From Diphasiastrum complanatum (lineage: Eukaryota > Streptophyta > Lycopodiopsida > Lycopodiales > Lycopodiaceae), in contig CM055102.1 in NCBI GenBank assembly GCA_029204225.1, positions 38,763,014 to 38,825,013 of the forward strand: a DNA stretch of 62,000 nucleotides, read 5' to 3'. Every line of letters starts with the position of its first letter. The first letter of the stretch is position 1. The translations under genes and the position numbers were made by a program. Shown in pieces: positions 42,850-55,620 of this stretch. The notes under the pieces are model-generated. The model was not told where the DNA came from. It did no database searches and saw nothing but the letters and a program-made list of their open reading frames with translations.

Positions 42850-44209
42850 CTTTATCAAGGATTCAAATGAAAATACTATATACCATTCAGGATGAGTACC
42901 TGATCTATAAAGTTAGAGTATGTGTACCCAGTTCAGAGGATTATAGGCAACAATTCCTATCCGAGTGTCATGACGGTCCTAGTGCGGGACACCCAGACAT
43001 TCAAAAGACTTATGAGCTTCTTCAGAGGCGATTCTTCTGGCCTAGCATGAGAAAGGATGTCCAACAGCTTAGTTGCCAGAATTGTCAGGTTAATAAAGTA
43101 GGGTATCTTGGGACAAGAGGGCTCCTGCAGCTCTTAGACTCTACCAGCTGGTATGGATTTCATAGTGAACCTGCCTAAAGGCTTAAAAGGGTGATGATGC
43201 TATTTGGGTCACAGTTGACCAGTTGACCAAAATGGCCCACGTTATTTTGACCAAAACAATCATCAAAGCTCCAGAGGTAGCAAGGTTGTGTATAGAAGGG
43301 CTATTTAAATTATATGGTCTTCCTTCTGGCATATTCAGCGATTGGGACAATAAGTTTGATGGAACTGTTTGGATTTCATCACCTGCATACCAAATTAAAT
43401 ATGGGTACTACAGACCATCCACAAGACGAACGATCAAATAGAAAGAGTAAATTAGGTGCTAGAGGATGTGCGTCATGCATACGTCAACAAAAAAACAAAC
43501 CAACAGAGAAGAGTATCTCCCTTTGTTGGACTTTGCTTATCACAATACCAAACATTCAGCAACAATATACATGCCATTTATGTTGATGTATGGTTTTCAA
43601 CCATGCTCACCCACAATTGTAGGGTTTAAGAATGAAAACATCGAGGCAACCAGAAACTTTTTAGAGGACCTAAACCAAATGATAGAACATGCTAAGAGTA
43701 GCGTCAGGCAATCCCAGAATCGTGCCAAACATCATGGAGATCCACACAGACGGGATGTGCAGTTCTCTCTTGGTGAGAAAGTCTACTTGCGAGTCCCAGT
43801 TGACTCTAAAACCCTCAAAACAGGAGTGTGTGCTAAGTTGCCTCCTAGGTATTGTGGTCCATTTACCATTAGCCGAAAACTAGGCGAAGTCACCTACGAG
43901 CTAGAACTCCCAGGCAACAGTAAGGTTTTTTCAGGTTTTTCATGTAAGTCAGTTACGAAAGGCCTTAGCCAAATTAGATAATCTAGTAGGGGCTAGTTCC
44001 CCATTGGATTCCCATCAACTTTCACATGAGCCAGAGGAGATTCTTAGTAGTAGAGAGATGCAAACCCATCATACTCTATACCAAGAATATCTAATCAAGT
44101 GAAAGGATCAGCCTGTCCCAAATGCCACTTGGGAAAGGGACAACATTCTTCGCAAGTTATTTCCACCAGATTTTGTCTTAGTGGAAGACAATTCTTAAGG
44201 GAGAGGAAG
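42850..44209 (+). pseudogene. B-family chromovirus fragment: integrase and chromodomain
   Basis: Closely parallels the 3' half of gypsy [95 protein letters not shown] and NATWERDNILRKLF. Frameshifts near 43080, 43180 and 43380, the loss of the DRDSKF region, and a TGA for Trp near 44101 make it dead. It is cut on the left next to the leader of a family C element and continues into its own LTR at 44210. Confidence 0.85.
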
Positions 44210-44575
44210 TGTTACGAGTATATAGCCAGAGCCGAACCCTAAAGGACAATGGAGATCAGACACCGTAGTCAGGTGCGTGTTCAGCGCACATGCCCACCAG
44301 GGCAAGACAATGTGAGTAGCATGTACCAGTACAAGCCTACAGTGGGCTAGAGACCCACAGGTTGTACTGCATGCACAAAGGGCCTAACACAGTTTAGAAA
44401 GCCTGTCAGTAGGAGGGGCCCCTGTCGCGGACACCAATATGCAGGAGGCCACATCAGAGCCACGAGGCCGACACTTGGCAGCATGCATGCTACCAATCCT
44501 CACACTGGGCTAGGAGGGGCTTACTCCATATAGGGAGTTGGCAAGGCTAGGTGGATCAGTAAGTCAACAATCATG
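44210..44575 (+). repeat. 3' LTR of the B-family fragment
   Basis: Starts TGTTACGAGTATATAGCC after the purine tract aagggagaggaag. It is the reverse-complement counterpart of the gypsy B LTR but much diverged. The right end is unclear near 44575. Confidence 0.75.
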
Positions 44576-44608
44576 CAATAGCAAGAAGTAGCAAATGGAA
44601 AGCAACAA

Positions 44609-44722
<114 letters not shown>

Positions 44723-45199
44723 TTCGAATTTGATTTTGGCATAATTTCCTCCTCCTATTGGTCATGGAAAATGGGTACAAGAGGTGCCTTTTTATACTTG
44801 GGGAAGGCACTGTCCCTGATCTCTAATTGGCTACTTACAATGGCAAGAATTCTAATCCAAGCCGTTTAATTTAATACCAAATGAATCTAATGGTGCTAAG
44901 AAAGCACAAGGGAAACTCACATGTTTCATGTGAGTTCTAACTTGGGCTCTTTTTGCTTTTTATTGGCAACTTGACTTACGGCCTGTAATGTCATTTTAAA
45001 ATTTTAAGCCCCTAGTCACTTATTACTAGTTTTACAGGTTCTACAAAACTGATTTGCATGCTCATTGGGTTGGGTTTATACACGTAGGAAGACTTATTAC
45101 TCTAACTGTACAATGTATTATGGCGGGGCCCACTTGGTAAGCTTAGCCAATAGTACTTTAGTGGCAGGACCCACTAAGTGCCCAACAACATTCCAACAT

Positions 45200-45765
45200 G
45201 TGGCTCATCATCTAAGTCTTTGCCTTTTTCGTGTATAGCTTCATTTATTGCCTACTACAATGTCAAGTACTGTTCACAACATTTGAGCTCATGTCTGATA
45301 CGTTTTGGCAATTCGACCAAAAACCACATAATCATAGCCTCGTCATTTAGAAGATCAGGATCACATTCTGATCAAAGATGCTTGACATGTTCAATGTAAT
45401 CGTGAACCATCTCTTTCTTTCCCGTTTTAATTTTACTTAACAACAAGAAAGGATCTTCCAGAAACTTTTTGGGTTTAAACCTCATAAATCAGTCCAGCTT
45501 TAACTACTTCCCAATCAGATTGCTCTGGCAAGTCTTGATTTTAAAACCAATCTTGTGCAGTACCAGTCAATGACATAAAAAAAAGTTTAAGTTTATCTTC
45601 AGGGTTAACTTCACCATAGACTTCACAAGATTCAGTAAAGATCTGAAGGAATCTAACTAGATTTGTAAGTCCATTATACTGCGACAACTCTAAATGAGGG
45701 GTTTGTCTAATGATAGGACGAAGTTGGGATTCCTGAATCTCTGGTTTTTAATGTGATTTTGCCAT
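45200..45765 (-). pseudogene. family C gypsy gag (decayed)
   Basis: On the minus strand from about 45765: LELSQYNGLTNLVRFLQIFT, ESCEVYGEVNPEDKLKLFFM and SLTGTAQDWF, then a stop and DLPEQSDWEVVKAGLI. This is the retrotransposon-gag domain, and its layout is close to the gag at 53.5 kb. Stops and a frame change follow. About 1.4 kb of leader separates it from the primer site at 47180. Confidence 0.65.
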
Positions 45766-47179
45766 CTTTTAATAATTTTTTTAGAAAAAAATATTAAATC
45801 TATAAAGTATAACTATGTAGATGAGATTGGATCTAGATTTTTCAAAGATTGGATTTAGATTTTTCAATTAAATCCTATCTTGTGATCTGTACAAAACTTG
45901 ATCACTTGATGACGATGATATCAAAATCTATTTAAAAAAAATAACGTCTAGATCAAGTACTTAGACACTCTAAAAATAAAAAAATTTCTCAGAATTCAAT
46001 GTCGAATCAACTCAAAAATTTGCACAAATTTGACAGTAGCTAAATGAGGAAGATCATAACTAAAAAATGATACTATTAAAGGTTCCCTAGGAAGGTTAAC
46101 TTGGCGAGGGTTTTCCACTACTATTTTGGATAAAAAAATCAGTTAAATGCCTATTTTTGACAAATTTGAAAAAACTAATCTTTGCTCGTCTGACTGGAGA
46201 TAGATCTAATAGAAATATATTTATGGTAATACTGGTGAAGGTTCTTTCGATGAAGGATTGAGATTTTGTAGCTTGGCGAGAGTCAAATGGATTTTTTGAA
46301 CAATTCAGATGGAACCAATCTTCGTCGAACTAAAAAATATGGATTACTAAATCTGGAAACCTCAGAAGACGTTCTGAAGAATGTTGAAGAGAGATACTAG
46401 TATTTTTACAAAAAAATGAAAGTTTTTTGACAAAAAATAATCAGAATTACAAATAACCTTGACTTAACATTTGCCTAACTCACTAATTACCAAAAATAAT
46501 ATGATAGATTGAATGATGACATTGGTGACGGTTCTGGCAAAGGTTCCTCTCAAAGAACTGATATTTTTATAGAAGATGTGAAACTTTCTACAAAAGATTA
46601 CCAGAAACTAGAACATTCACTTAGTCTTTTATTTTTAGAAAATAATCTTTCCCAACCTAGCTATAAGTAGATTTGGGTCAAATCCGTATACAGTAGAATA
46701 GGCAAAAATTTATTTTTTGTATTTTTTGATTTTTAGAAATTTTTTTGATGTTTTTGGTTGTTTTTCTTCAGTTTCTGTAAAATGGCTAGGAAGTAACAGT
46801 AGCCCTTCAATCTGTAGCTTCAGTGCATTAAAATAGTCCTGTCTGCAAGTGGACAAAGGCTGGTTGCAAAGGAACATAAAGTCATCAGCGTTTGATGAAG
46901 ATTTTGTTCCTTTTGTCACTAAATTGTAGAAAATGAACAATTTTTGTGGTTTTTCTGATTTTCTCAGATCCAAATGGATCTTCGGAATGGTAATCTGTCC
47001 GATTGCTCATCAATCAAAATAGATTATAATCAAGAAATCCATACAAATCAAGCAAAATTCATCCAAAATTAACCCTTAAATGCACTTTTAACATACTATG
47101 CCAAAACCAAGATGTCTAAATGCAAGCTAACATCCATCCATGGATAAAAAAAAAGCTGAAAATGAAAATTGACATAGCT
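45766..47179 (-). other. long leader of the family C element
   Basis: AT-rich sequence between primer site and gag with no domain seen on either strand. Long leaders of this type occur in several plant gypsy groups. Confidence 0.5.
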
Positions 47180-47196
47180 CCCCGACAACGGCGCCA
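47180..47196 (-). other. family C primer-binding site
   Basis: Minus-strand TGGCGCCGTTGTCGGGG, four bases from the LTR end TGCTACA. Confidence 0.8.
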
Positions 47197-47392
47197 AAAT
47201 TGTAGCAAATTTTTCTATCCACCTTCAACCCTAAACCTAAGCACCTACAAAGCATCAAGCGATGAAGAGGATTTTAACATGTCATGCGAAAGTTCGTTCC
47301 CATGAGAGCGATAATATAATTCAAATTCATACACATGCTTATGATTCAACATCTAACACTACGTTCCACTGACCCTAATCCACAAGATCAAG

Positions 47393-47393
<1 letters not shown>

Positions 47394-47478
<85 letters not shown>
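47394..47478. repeat. (CT)n microsatellite, 85 bp
   Basis: Perfect TC run inside the family C LTR. Confidence 0.97.
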
Positions 47479-47483
<5 letters not shown>

Positions 47484-47556
47484 AAGTATAACAAGATTCA
47501 ATCCCAACAATTAGAAAATCCAAATAACATAAAGATCCAAAGAAACATGAGAGATG

Positions 47557-47644
47557 CTTCTTGGTTTCCAAGGGGAGGCTCGAACCTGGGACCAAAGAAA
47601 CTTTGGATGCCAAGCTAACCAGTTGAGCCAACCCCGTTGGGTGC
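47557..47644 (-). mobile_element. short tRNA-derived retroposon (SINE-like)
   Basis: An 88-bp block on the minus strand has an A-box-like TGGCTCAACTGG and a B-box-like GGTTCGAGCC with about 40 bp between them, as in tRNA genes. It is flanked by exact 14-bp direct repeats aaacatgagagatg (47543-47556 and 47645-47658), the mark of target-primed retroposition. The T-stem does not pair and no CCA or proper acceptor stem is seen, so it is not a working tRNA. Confidence 0.75.
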
Positions 47645-48739
47645 AAACATGAGAGATGGAGCAAGGAGAAGAGCAAGGACATCCAAATGCAATTGGTAGA
47701 ATCTGCGCCTTCTTGATTGAACATGAGAAATGAGTTAAAAATCATCCCTATTCATAGTAAATTATAGGGCACTTGGCCTCAATGCCTATTGGCCAATTCC
47801 TACCTCCCTTATTATTCAAATTTGAAAATTGGAGGGAACTCTCTTTTATTCACTAACTTGACTAATAGGCCCTGCGAGATTTCATTCCCACAATTTGGCC
47901 TAAACTATTAATCAATCAAATAACTATCTCGAGTTGAACTTACACATGCAGGGTGCCAAATCTCTCTCACTTATTAACTGCTACTAAATGAATAATCTAA
48001 TCATGAATTAGAGTTTCCTCGATATCCGCAAACTCTCCAACACTTATTATGTTATATTTTCTTTTATTAAGTAATAACCTTGGTTGAGAATAAAAATAGA
48101 ACACGTCTACATAGTATATTTATTCTTGTACGTATCTCGATAGTATATCGTCACTATACTAAGTTGGAGCTTTTCTCAATCGAATAACTTCAGATATTCC
48201 CCTGACTCTCACCAAACAGAAAATTGCCTACTAGAATTTTTTTTTGGGTAATGATTATAGTTGAGTACCAGTCTAGATCCAAACTCAAATATATTCCATA
48301 TTGAAGTGATGCACTTACTATAAATCCAAAAAAAACAAAAAGGGAAAAATTCTATCAATTAATCAACTACAAAAATTAAGCATTGGAAACAATTTGCATC
48401 ATAAAATTTACATAAAACAAGCACAAGATTGACCTTCACCAGTTTGCATAATCTACTGTCATATAACAATCACAAAAATTACATAAAGCAAGCAGAACAT
48501 TGACCTTCACCATTCCAAATAATGGAAATTTAATCGTCTCATACAAAACATAATACCTTGCTTAAATCGCTTTGTTACAAAAAAATTATAAGCAATAGTA
48601 CGATGTAAAGATCAATACACGTTGTAAAAGGATTTGACATTATGATGCTTAACATTTACACACTAGTGTTGTACTAAATCATCAAGAGACAAGATATACT
48701 CTAGGTCTATCATTATTAGCCTATGAACTATCTTCATTA

Positions 48740-49353
48740 TTGTGTAAAGTTCAACGAACATTGTAGAACAATTTAACATTATGAATGCTTATGAAAGCAA
48801 TAGAATTTTTAAAATATTGATTTCACATCAACACACAGTGCACAAGATACAAAACTGTAGATATATTACTATTAATCTATTGACCTATTTGCTCAATGTT
48901 TTATATTCCATCTTCCATTGGTATGGGCATTGTATGTTGATGCTAGTGTGATATTTCTCTTCTCCTTGGCTATATCCCTTTGTGCTTCTTGTAATCTATG
49001 TTTTCAACAAAGCCACATTGCAACATGTGTTGAAAAATACAAAATTTCATTTTTTAACGACATATCCTCGACCAAACGTCTTTGATGTCATTTTTAAGTA
49101 TAGAAACATTTTTTTTCATGAATTCACCTCTGAGCTTGCACAATGGTTTATGCCCATATATTCCTAAGCTAGCTGCTCTAAAATGTTGATTCTTGTCTGT
49201 TTGCCTTGGGGCATGTTAATATTCTAACAAACAGGATCATAGATTAGCACAATAGAAATTAAGTTAGGTATTAACGTGTATTTTCAAAAAAACAAAAAGC
49301 TTATGCACACTATATTTCACACACAAATTTCTCTTTTTTTGTGGCAACCCTTG
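48740..49353 (+). repeat. left arm of a long inverted repeat pair
   Basis: Matches the reverse complement of 60136-60715 over roughly 580 bp with scattered differences. For example, gcaacatgtgttgaaaaata and atgcccatatattcctaagc occur in both. The inner boundary falls at gtggcaaccctt in both arms. No protein motif was recognised; the small open frame here recurs in the other arm only because the DNA does. Confidence 0.85.
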
Positions 49354-49515
49354 CATGGCCCAAGTTGTCACTTACAAGACGTGTCTCAATCACATGTACA
49401 ATTGACCCTAGTCTCGTGACTGAACCCAACCCTTGCATGGCCCGAGTTGTCACTTACAAGACGTGTCCCGTCAACTACTCAATCACGTGTACAACTGACC
49501 CTAGTCTCGTGACTT
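49351..49515. repeat. two-copy tandem repeat, 82 bp period
   Basis: ttgcatggccc(a/g)agttgtcac... to ...ctagtctcgtgact occurs at 49351 and 49433, with an insertion of cgtcaactact in the second copy. Confidence 0.88.
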
Positions 49516-49541
49516 AACCCAAAACACAATAGTAAAGTAAA

Positions 49542-50232
49542 TCATTTTACTAGACTTTGAGTCAGCTTCTGATTCGTTGCAGCCTTCTTGGATCTTTTCT
49601 GCTTCTGTCGCTTAGAGCCTTTGTTGACATATAGAGCCTGAGAGGAGGAAGTAGACAAAGTGTCTTGACTTCTTCTATTGTCTTCTTGCAACAACATAGT
49701 GATAACTTTAGTAAGAGTTAAATATGAGTGTGTCAATATGATCATCACCCAATTCTCATATGTATAGGGCAAGCTTGAAAGCAGTCATAATTGCGTCTTG
49801 ATCGTCTATGACTAATCCGACAGCGGCCATCTGTTGCAAGAGATTCTTAAACTAGTTAATGTGACTCTAAAGATAATCACCATTAGACATCTTGAATGTG
49901 AAGAATTTCCTTCATAGATGTAACTTAGTAGTTACGTCTCTCACGTCATATAGCGAGTTCAGGATGTTCCAAATGTCTTTTGAAGTTTTAGCTTTAGCTA
50001 TGTGTCCAATTTGTGTATCTGATATATTGAGGATAATAAGCGCGAAAGCTTTACCATCCTTCAATTTCCACTTTGAGTCTTCTGTGTCGTCTTCAGGTTT
50101 TACTACTGTACCTGTAACAACATCCCATAACTCGTTGGCGATTAGCAAGGTCTTCATCTTAAATTTCCACAAATGATAATTGGATCCATTCAGCTTGTTT
50201 GCAATAAGACCAACTTTACTTTGAGAATCCAT
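49542..50232 (-). pseudogene. copia gag (frameshifted)
   Basis: The ATG at 50232 opens MDSQSKVGLIANKLNGSNYH, then WKFKMKTLLIANELWDVVTG and KTSKDIWNILNSLYDVRDVT, a DUF4219/UBN2-type gag. A frame change near 49912 is followed by FFTFKMSNGDYLESHI and NLLQQMAAVGLVIDDQDAIM. Stops lie near 49770. No zinc knuckle or pol follows on the left, where the 82-bp repeat begins. Confidence 0.75.
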
Positions 50233-51940
50233 CTGGAACTAGTTTGTCAATTGTATCGATGACGCTAAGATGTAATAATGCCAACAACAAGAAATCAATT
50301 CTTTTATTATGACTCTTCGTGCCATCTATATCCATAGATTACAAAAGATTTGTATTCACCCCACAACATATAGGCCAGCCAAACATTGTCTAATTCTACA
50401 AGGTGGTTCATTATTATGTCCTAATGACATAGGCTCAATAATTTTACGTTTTCGACTTTGCATTTGCATATGATTCCTTACAAGCTCAATTTGAAAGGTG
50501 TGATGTTGGCTGATCTGTCGAATCCCCAAGATACTCGGACAGAGCAACTCAAGAGCACCTCTCACCTTAGACCGAGGAGGTCTCTGAGAAGATGAGACTA
50601 ATGAAGACTGAGAGTCGAGTATGAGAGCTGAGGAATACTAGTTAGTAATGACAAGTAAGAACTGTGTAAGCCTCATGGTGAATCTCGAAAGATGGAATGA
50701 CCATGTAGGAGCTAGTATTTCTAGGCAAATGTAATAAATGCAAGTTGACCTCTCTTAAAGAAAGTAGAGTGAGCCACCTTTTGATGGTGACCTCTAGTGG
50801 AGAGCATTATTCCACTTGTAATTTGTGAAATGTGGAAATTCCACTAGGATGCCACCTAAGTAGCTCTCTTGCTTATTTAAGAGACTCCCTCTTTGTAAAG
50901 AGGAGCTTTTTGTGGATTGTATCAACTCTGTGCTGAAATGAGAAGAGCCTTCACGAGTTTGGTGCAACCCTTGAGCTCCTTGATCATGCTTGTTTCTTGA
51001 GTGATGCATTTATGATCTTGCCCTTCCCTCCTTTTGTGTGTGGTTGTGGACTGTAGAGTGGATTAGATTTACTGCTTTTGTAGGGTAGCTTTCTTGCTTT
51101 CTTGTGGATTAATGTAGGAACCAGCATTCAGGTAAACTAAATAGGCTGGATCTGCGGTGTGATTCTTGCATATTCTCTGACAGTCCAGTTCTTGATGTTC
51201 TTGGGATGTCCAAAAATCAATAGACTGGTTGGTTTCTTGATTCTTGGACCTCCAATATGCTATAGATTAGTTTCTTGTTTCTTGTTTTGTCAATTTATGC
51301 AAGTGTAACTTAGTGTTAATGTATTGCAGGCTCTGTTTCAGTTTGTTTTAAGAGTAGGTAGCTGTAGAATCTGTAGAATGTTCATTGGTTTGCATGCTGA
51401 TCTATGAATGACCGTTCTTGGCTTGCATCTCTATGTAGAATGTAAGTGCATTCAAGAGTGATGTCCCTGAGTAGTCCTCTGATAGGCAGGACAAAAAGAA
51501 ATATACTACAATGACACTTTGTCCCTTCTGCCTGGGTTGGCATTGTTAAATCAAGAAGACATCTAATGAATGCCTTTAAGTCTGGTAACAGGCAGAAACG
51601 GTTCTGAAGAAGTGGCAAGAAAGAACCAGAGAAATGATAAAACAACAGGTCCTTTGGAGCAGGGGATCTGTCAACATTTGACACCATTGCCCATTGAACT
51701 CCAACACCTTCTACATCAGAAACCCGCAACCCTGTCCATGCTCAGATCCTTGCAACAACATTCCAATTTTTTAAACAAATATGAGTTTCTACACACTGAC
51801 CAAAGCCACATCGTTGGCTATATCATTCCCAAATCCACGAGCTGTTAGCTTTGCCAATCACTTGTTAACAAACACACTCACAGACCTGGATTCAATTCTA
51901 TTCAAGCTCACGCTCCTCCCATTCCGCACGCTGAAATCTC
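50233..51940. other. no element recognised
   Basis: The first few hundred bases may be the leader and LTR of the minus-strand copia at 49.5 kb, but no LTR pair could be defined. Nothing else stands out. Confidence 0.4.
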
Positions 51941-51943
51941 AAC

Positions 51944-52690
51944 CGGAGCCCAAGCTTCGAATCTCAACGGGAGCACAGCTCCCATCTCAACCGGTGCACC
52001 TCTTGAAATCTCAACTGGAGGGCCTCATCAGATCTCAACCGAAGCCCAACGTTGAAATCTCAACCGAAGCCCAACGCTAAAGTCTCAACCGGAGCTCTCT
52101 TCAGATCTCAACCGAAGCACCATTTCAGATCTCAATCGGAGCTCCAGCTCAGATCTCAACCAAAGCACCGCTTCAGATCTCAACCGGAGCATCCAGCTCA
52201 ATTCTTAACCGGAGCCCAAGCTCAAATCTCAACCGGAGCTCTCTGTAAAATCTCAACTGGAGCTCTCTCTAAAATCTCAACCGGAGGCCTCAGAGCAATC
52301 TCAACCAGAGGCCTCACTGAAATCTCACCCAGAGCTCTCTGTGAAATCTCAACCGAAGCACCAGCTTCAGATCTCAACCGGAGGCCTTTGTCAATTCTCA
52401 ACCGGAGCATCCAGCTCAATTCTCAACTGGAGCCCAAGCTCAAATCTCAACCGGAGCCTAAGCTCAAATCTCAACCGGAGCTCTCTGTAAAATCTCAACC
52501 GGAGCTCTCTCTAAAATCTCAACCGAAGGCCTCAGAACAAGCTCAACCAGAGGCCTCACTGAAATCTCACCTGGAGCTCTCTATGAAATCTCAACCGAAG
52601 CACCAGCTTCAGATCTCAACCGGAGGCCTTTGTCAATTCTCAACTAGAGCCATCTATGACTTCTCAACCGAAGAGCTAGTGTGAAGTCTC
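51944..52690. repeat. 24-bp minisatellite (tctcaaccggagc core) with higher-order units
   Basis: About 28-30 variants of a 24-bp unit (aatctcaaccggagctctct type). A block containing ordered variants is repeated with a 218-bp offset near 52191 and 52409, and 242 bp later in the array, where one extra 24-bp unit was added. Because 24 is divisible by three, a long open frame (52052-52684) exists on the plus strand. It encodes repeats such as KSQPEL and ISTGAL and is not taken as a gene. Confidence 0.9.
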
Positions 52691-53264
52691 AACCGACGCA
52701 CTCTGTTCCCTCTGCCATCTCATCGCATTCTGTTGCAACACCCGCATTCCACACTTGCCACCACATTCCGCCGTTGCAACCGCACGCCATCGCATTCACA
52801 CACCTTCCTCACTTTCACACTAACTACACCCCCCGCATTCCACGACATATAATATGAACTCCAGCCTAGCTTCCCATCCACTAGCACTACATCGTTGTCA
52901 CCGTATGCCACTGCAATCACCCACCTTCCTCACCTCCACAACAGACTGCAATCCATCGCAACCGCACCTGATTGCGCCCGCCTTCCATCATAACAGTCTA
53001 AACCACACCCGATCGTAACTGATCCCAACACACCGCATAACGCCACTGTCCGCCATCACCCGTTGAAGTCGCACGTTCCAACCGCACACAAACATGCATA
53101 CACCTGCCACCGAACGCCATCACCCACACCCCCCGCAACCGCAAACCGCAATCCACCGTAACCGTAAACCGTCAACCGTAGGGATAGCAAAAAAAAAAAA
53201 AAACTTACAAAAACACATAAAACTCAGAAAATCCAAACAACAATAAAAAACTCACCAGTACCCA
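52691..53264 (+). other. low-complexity CA/CCG-rich leader before a gypsy gag
   Basis: Cytosine-rich sequence with recurrent cgcattc, cgcaaccgc and caccttcctcac phrases. Probably the leader of the gypsy element that starts with gag at 53265. Confidence 0.4.
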
Positions 53265-55110
53265 ATGGACCAACAAAACAATCCTGAAGTCCCAGACAAT
53301 TATCCATACGAGATTAGGTCCTCTGAAGCTGAACAAATCAGACGTCATAGGTTCTACCGAATGAGAACCGAACTCCAAGAGCCATCCACAAACCCGTTCA
53401 ATGGACAAGAACCTGATAGAGCCGAGTCTTCACGCGCACAACCCCGTTTTTATGGCGCTGACCCCTCCTAGGTCAGAACCAGCACTAATGGAATTTCTGC
53501 TACCCACGGAGCTTATCTTGAAAGACGTACACCCAAGCTAGATCTACCAAAGTTTGACGGTAGTTCGGACCCTCAAATATTTTTGCAAATATTTGAGAAT
53601 GCATGTGATGCATATGGCGAAACATCCCCCGATGCTATGGTCCAATTGTTTTCGATGACCATGATCGCTAAAGCACGTGATTGGTTTTTCAACCTTGATC
53701 GTGACGAAAAGACAGACTGGTCAATTTTGAAAGAGTCCTTTATCAAGCGTTTTAAGCCCTTTCGCTTGGTAGAGAGCCCTTTTGTCAAATTGAGTAACAT
53801 CAAGATGACAAAAGGCAAACATGTACGAGGCTATATTGAGCGTTTCAAATGCCTCAAAAGTCAAGTGCAAGAACAGCCCTCCAAATAGATGCTCATCATC
53901 TGGTTTAGTTGGCCTTCCAAGCTAGATTAGACGTGAGCTTAAATCCAATGATGAATACACGAGTCTAAAGTTAGCTATGTCTGATGCCATCAAGGAAGAA
54001 GATGAAGGATCAGATATTGAAGATGTCTATGATGGCCCAACTAGGACACAAGCTATGAATCTTGTTGAACCAGGAGAACCAGAAAAGATTGTACAAGTTG
54101 GATCACAACTTAATCCTGAACAGTATCAAGCACTCTGAACGCTACTTATTAAGTATCAAAATTGCTTTGCATGGACTTATCAAGATCTGAAGGGTATTTT
54201 GATATCAATTTTTGAACACACCATACCTTTAATACCTGATGTAGTTCCAAAGGTTACAAAGTTCTATCGTTGTAATCCTAATGTTGCAGATCTAATACAG
54301 AAAGAGCTTTAGAGACTGGTTGACGCCGATTTCATTTATGAGATCGAGCATACGGAATGGGTTTCACCGATTGTTATTGTTCCTAAGAAGAATGGAAAAT
54401 TGAGAATTTGTGTGAATCTCAAGTCCTTGAACAAAGTGACGCGGAAGGATCACTTTTCGTTACCTTTTACTGAAAGCATTTTGGACCACTGGAGCGAAAG
54501 CTTATAGTTTTCTGGATGGATTTAGTGGTTACAACTAGTTCAAGATTGCACCTATAGATCGTCACAAAACAACTTTTGCAACAGAATGGGACACCTATGC
54601 TTACAAAGTAATGTCGTTTGGACTCTGTAATGCAACAAGTTTGTTCCAAAGAGTAATGCAATTTGCTTTTAAAGATTATCTTCAAAAATTTCTTGAAATT
54701 TACTTGGAAGACCTGGGAGTCCATAGTACAGATATAGACCACCTGGATCGATTGGATAAAGTATTGAAAGATGTCGCAAGTATCAAATTTTTCTAAATCC
54801 AAAAAAATGCCAATTATGGGTTTTCCTTGGAGTTGTGCTTGGGCATGTGATATCGAGACATGGAATTGCCACAAATTATTCTAAAATCAAGGTTATTGTG
54901 GATTTGCCACCACCAACAACAATTCGTGGAGTTTATGTGTTTATGGGTCATGCGAACTACTATTGAATTTTTATTATCTTCTTTGCGGATTTAGCAAGAC
55001 CTATATACAAACTGACTATTGTTCCTATTTGGACAGTAGAGGCGTTAGAAGCCTTTGAAAAATTTAAAAAAGCATTAATTTCAACACCAATACTGCATGG
55101 AAAATGATTT
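53265..55110 (+). pseudogene. gypsy relic: gag and reverse transcriptase
   Basis: The gag ATG at 53265 is followed by a stop at 53469. The gag core continues at 53583: FLQIFENACDAYGETSPDAM, MTMIAKARDWFFNL and ESFIKRFKPFRLVESPFVKL. Pol begins about 54110: YQNCFAWTYQDLKG, HTIPLIPDVVPKV, EIEHTEWVSPIVIVPKKNGK, RICVNLKSLNKVTRKDHFSL, then in shifted frames MSFGLCNATSLFQRVMQFAF and EIYLEDLGVHS, where YLDD is expected (Glu replaces one Asp). Sequence is readable to about 55108. No knuckle, protease or integrase was recognised. The RT reads like a non-chromovirus gypsy (Tat/Athila-like) by memory of those families. Confidence 0.75.
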
Positions 55111-55620
55111 ATAAAATCACTGTTTCGGTCATATGTTGCCTATACAGTATTGGAAACCTTCGTACATCCACTTCAGATATATCTATACTGACTTGGGCGA
55201 AGATGCTTTTCCAGAAAAAGTACATGTTTTTGAGTTAGGCAAATGATCAAGACTCGGATATTCTATGGGTGTTCAAACAGCTACTGTTTGATACAAAATC
55301 GGATTTACAATGGGCCCAGCCATAGATGGCTTCTTATCCGTTATGTCTTCAATGTAATGGTACTATAATGGTGTTGTACCTGCCTGTCAAAGGCACAATG
55401 ACAACCTAATTTTGATCCTTGATTGACAATGGTAGCTCATCTTGGATATAGGATCTGTCAAGAACTCGATTTCCTACATTATACAAATTGTTTCAGTTCT
55501 TTCATTGTTCTTACAAACTACAGATTATTGTTAAGCTATTCTACTCAAGAAACATGGAATTAAACCAAAACTACTCCTACCAAAATCACAGAATCAACTC
55601 AGCCTCTTTAAATTGAAATC
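55110..55620. other. no element recognised
   Basis: Follows the gypsy RT; could be remains of its RNase H part. No motif was identified. Confidence 0.35.

Larger units (their letters stand above)
47201..48042 (-). repeat. family C 5' LTR (842 bp)
   Basis: On the minus strand TGTTGGAGAGTTTGCGG...AATTTGCTACA. The segment ttggcaccctgc(a/g)tgtgtaagt and the stretch following it match the LTR start at the right end of the window. It contains a (CT)n array and a SINE-like insertion, which account for its extra length. Confidence 0.75.

Noticed and set aside
47557-47644. functional tRNA gene
   Set aside because: A- and B-box-like motifs are present, but the T-stem and acceptor stem do not pair and the block has retroposition repeats.
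47359-47745. minus-strand frame with RERERE stretch
   Set aside because: Translation of the (CT)n array and LTR sequence; no domain.
48982-49167. 61-aa frame with a similar frame at 60321-60542
   Set aside because: Similarity is explained by the inverted repeat arms; the frame is not preserved at its ends.
52052-52684. 210-aa open frame in the minisatellite
   Set aside because: Stays open because the 24-bp unit is a multiple of three; other frames are also partly open and no start context or homology is seen.
53150-53190. telomere-like ccgtaaccgtaaaccgtcaaccg
   Set aside because: Does not match the plant CCCTAAA unit and is only a few irregular copies; part of a C-rich low-complexity leader.
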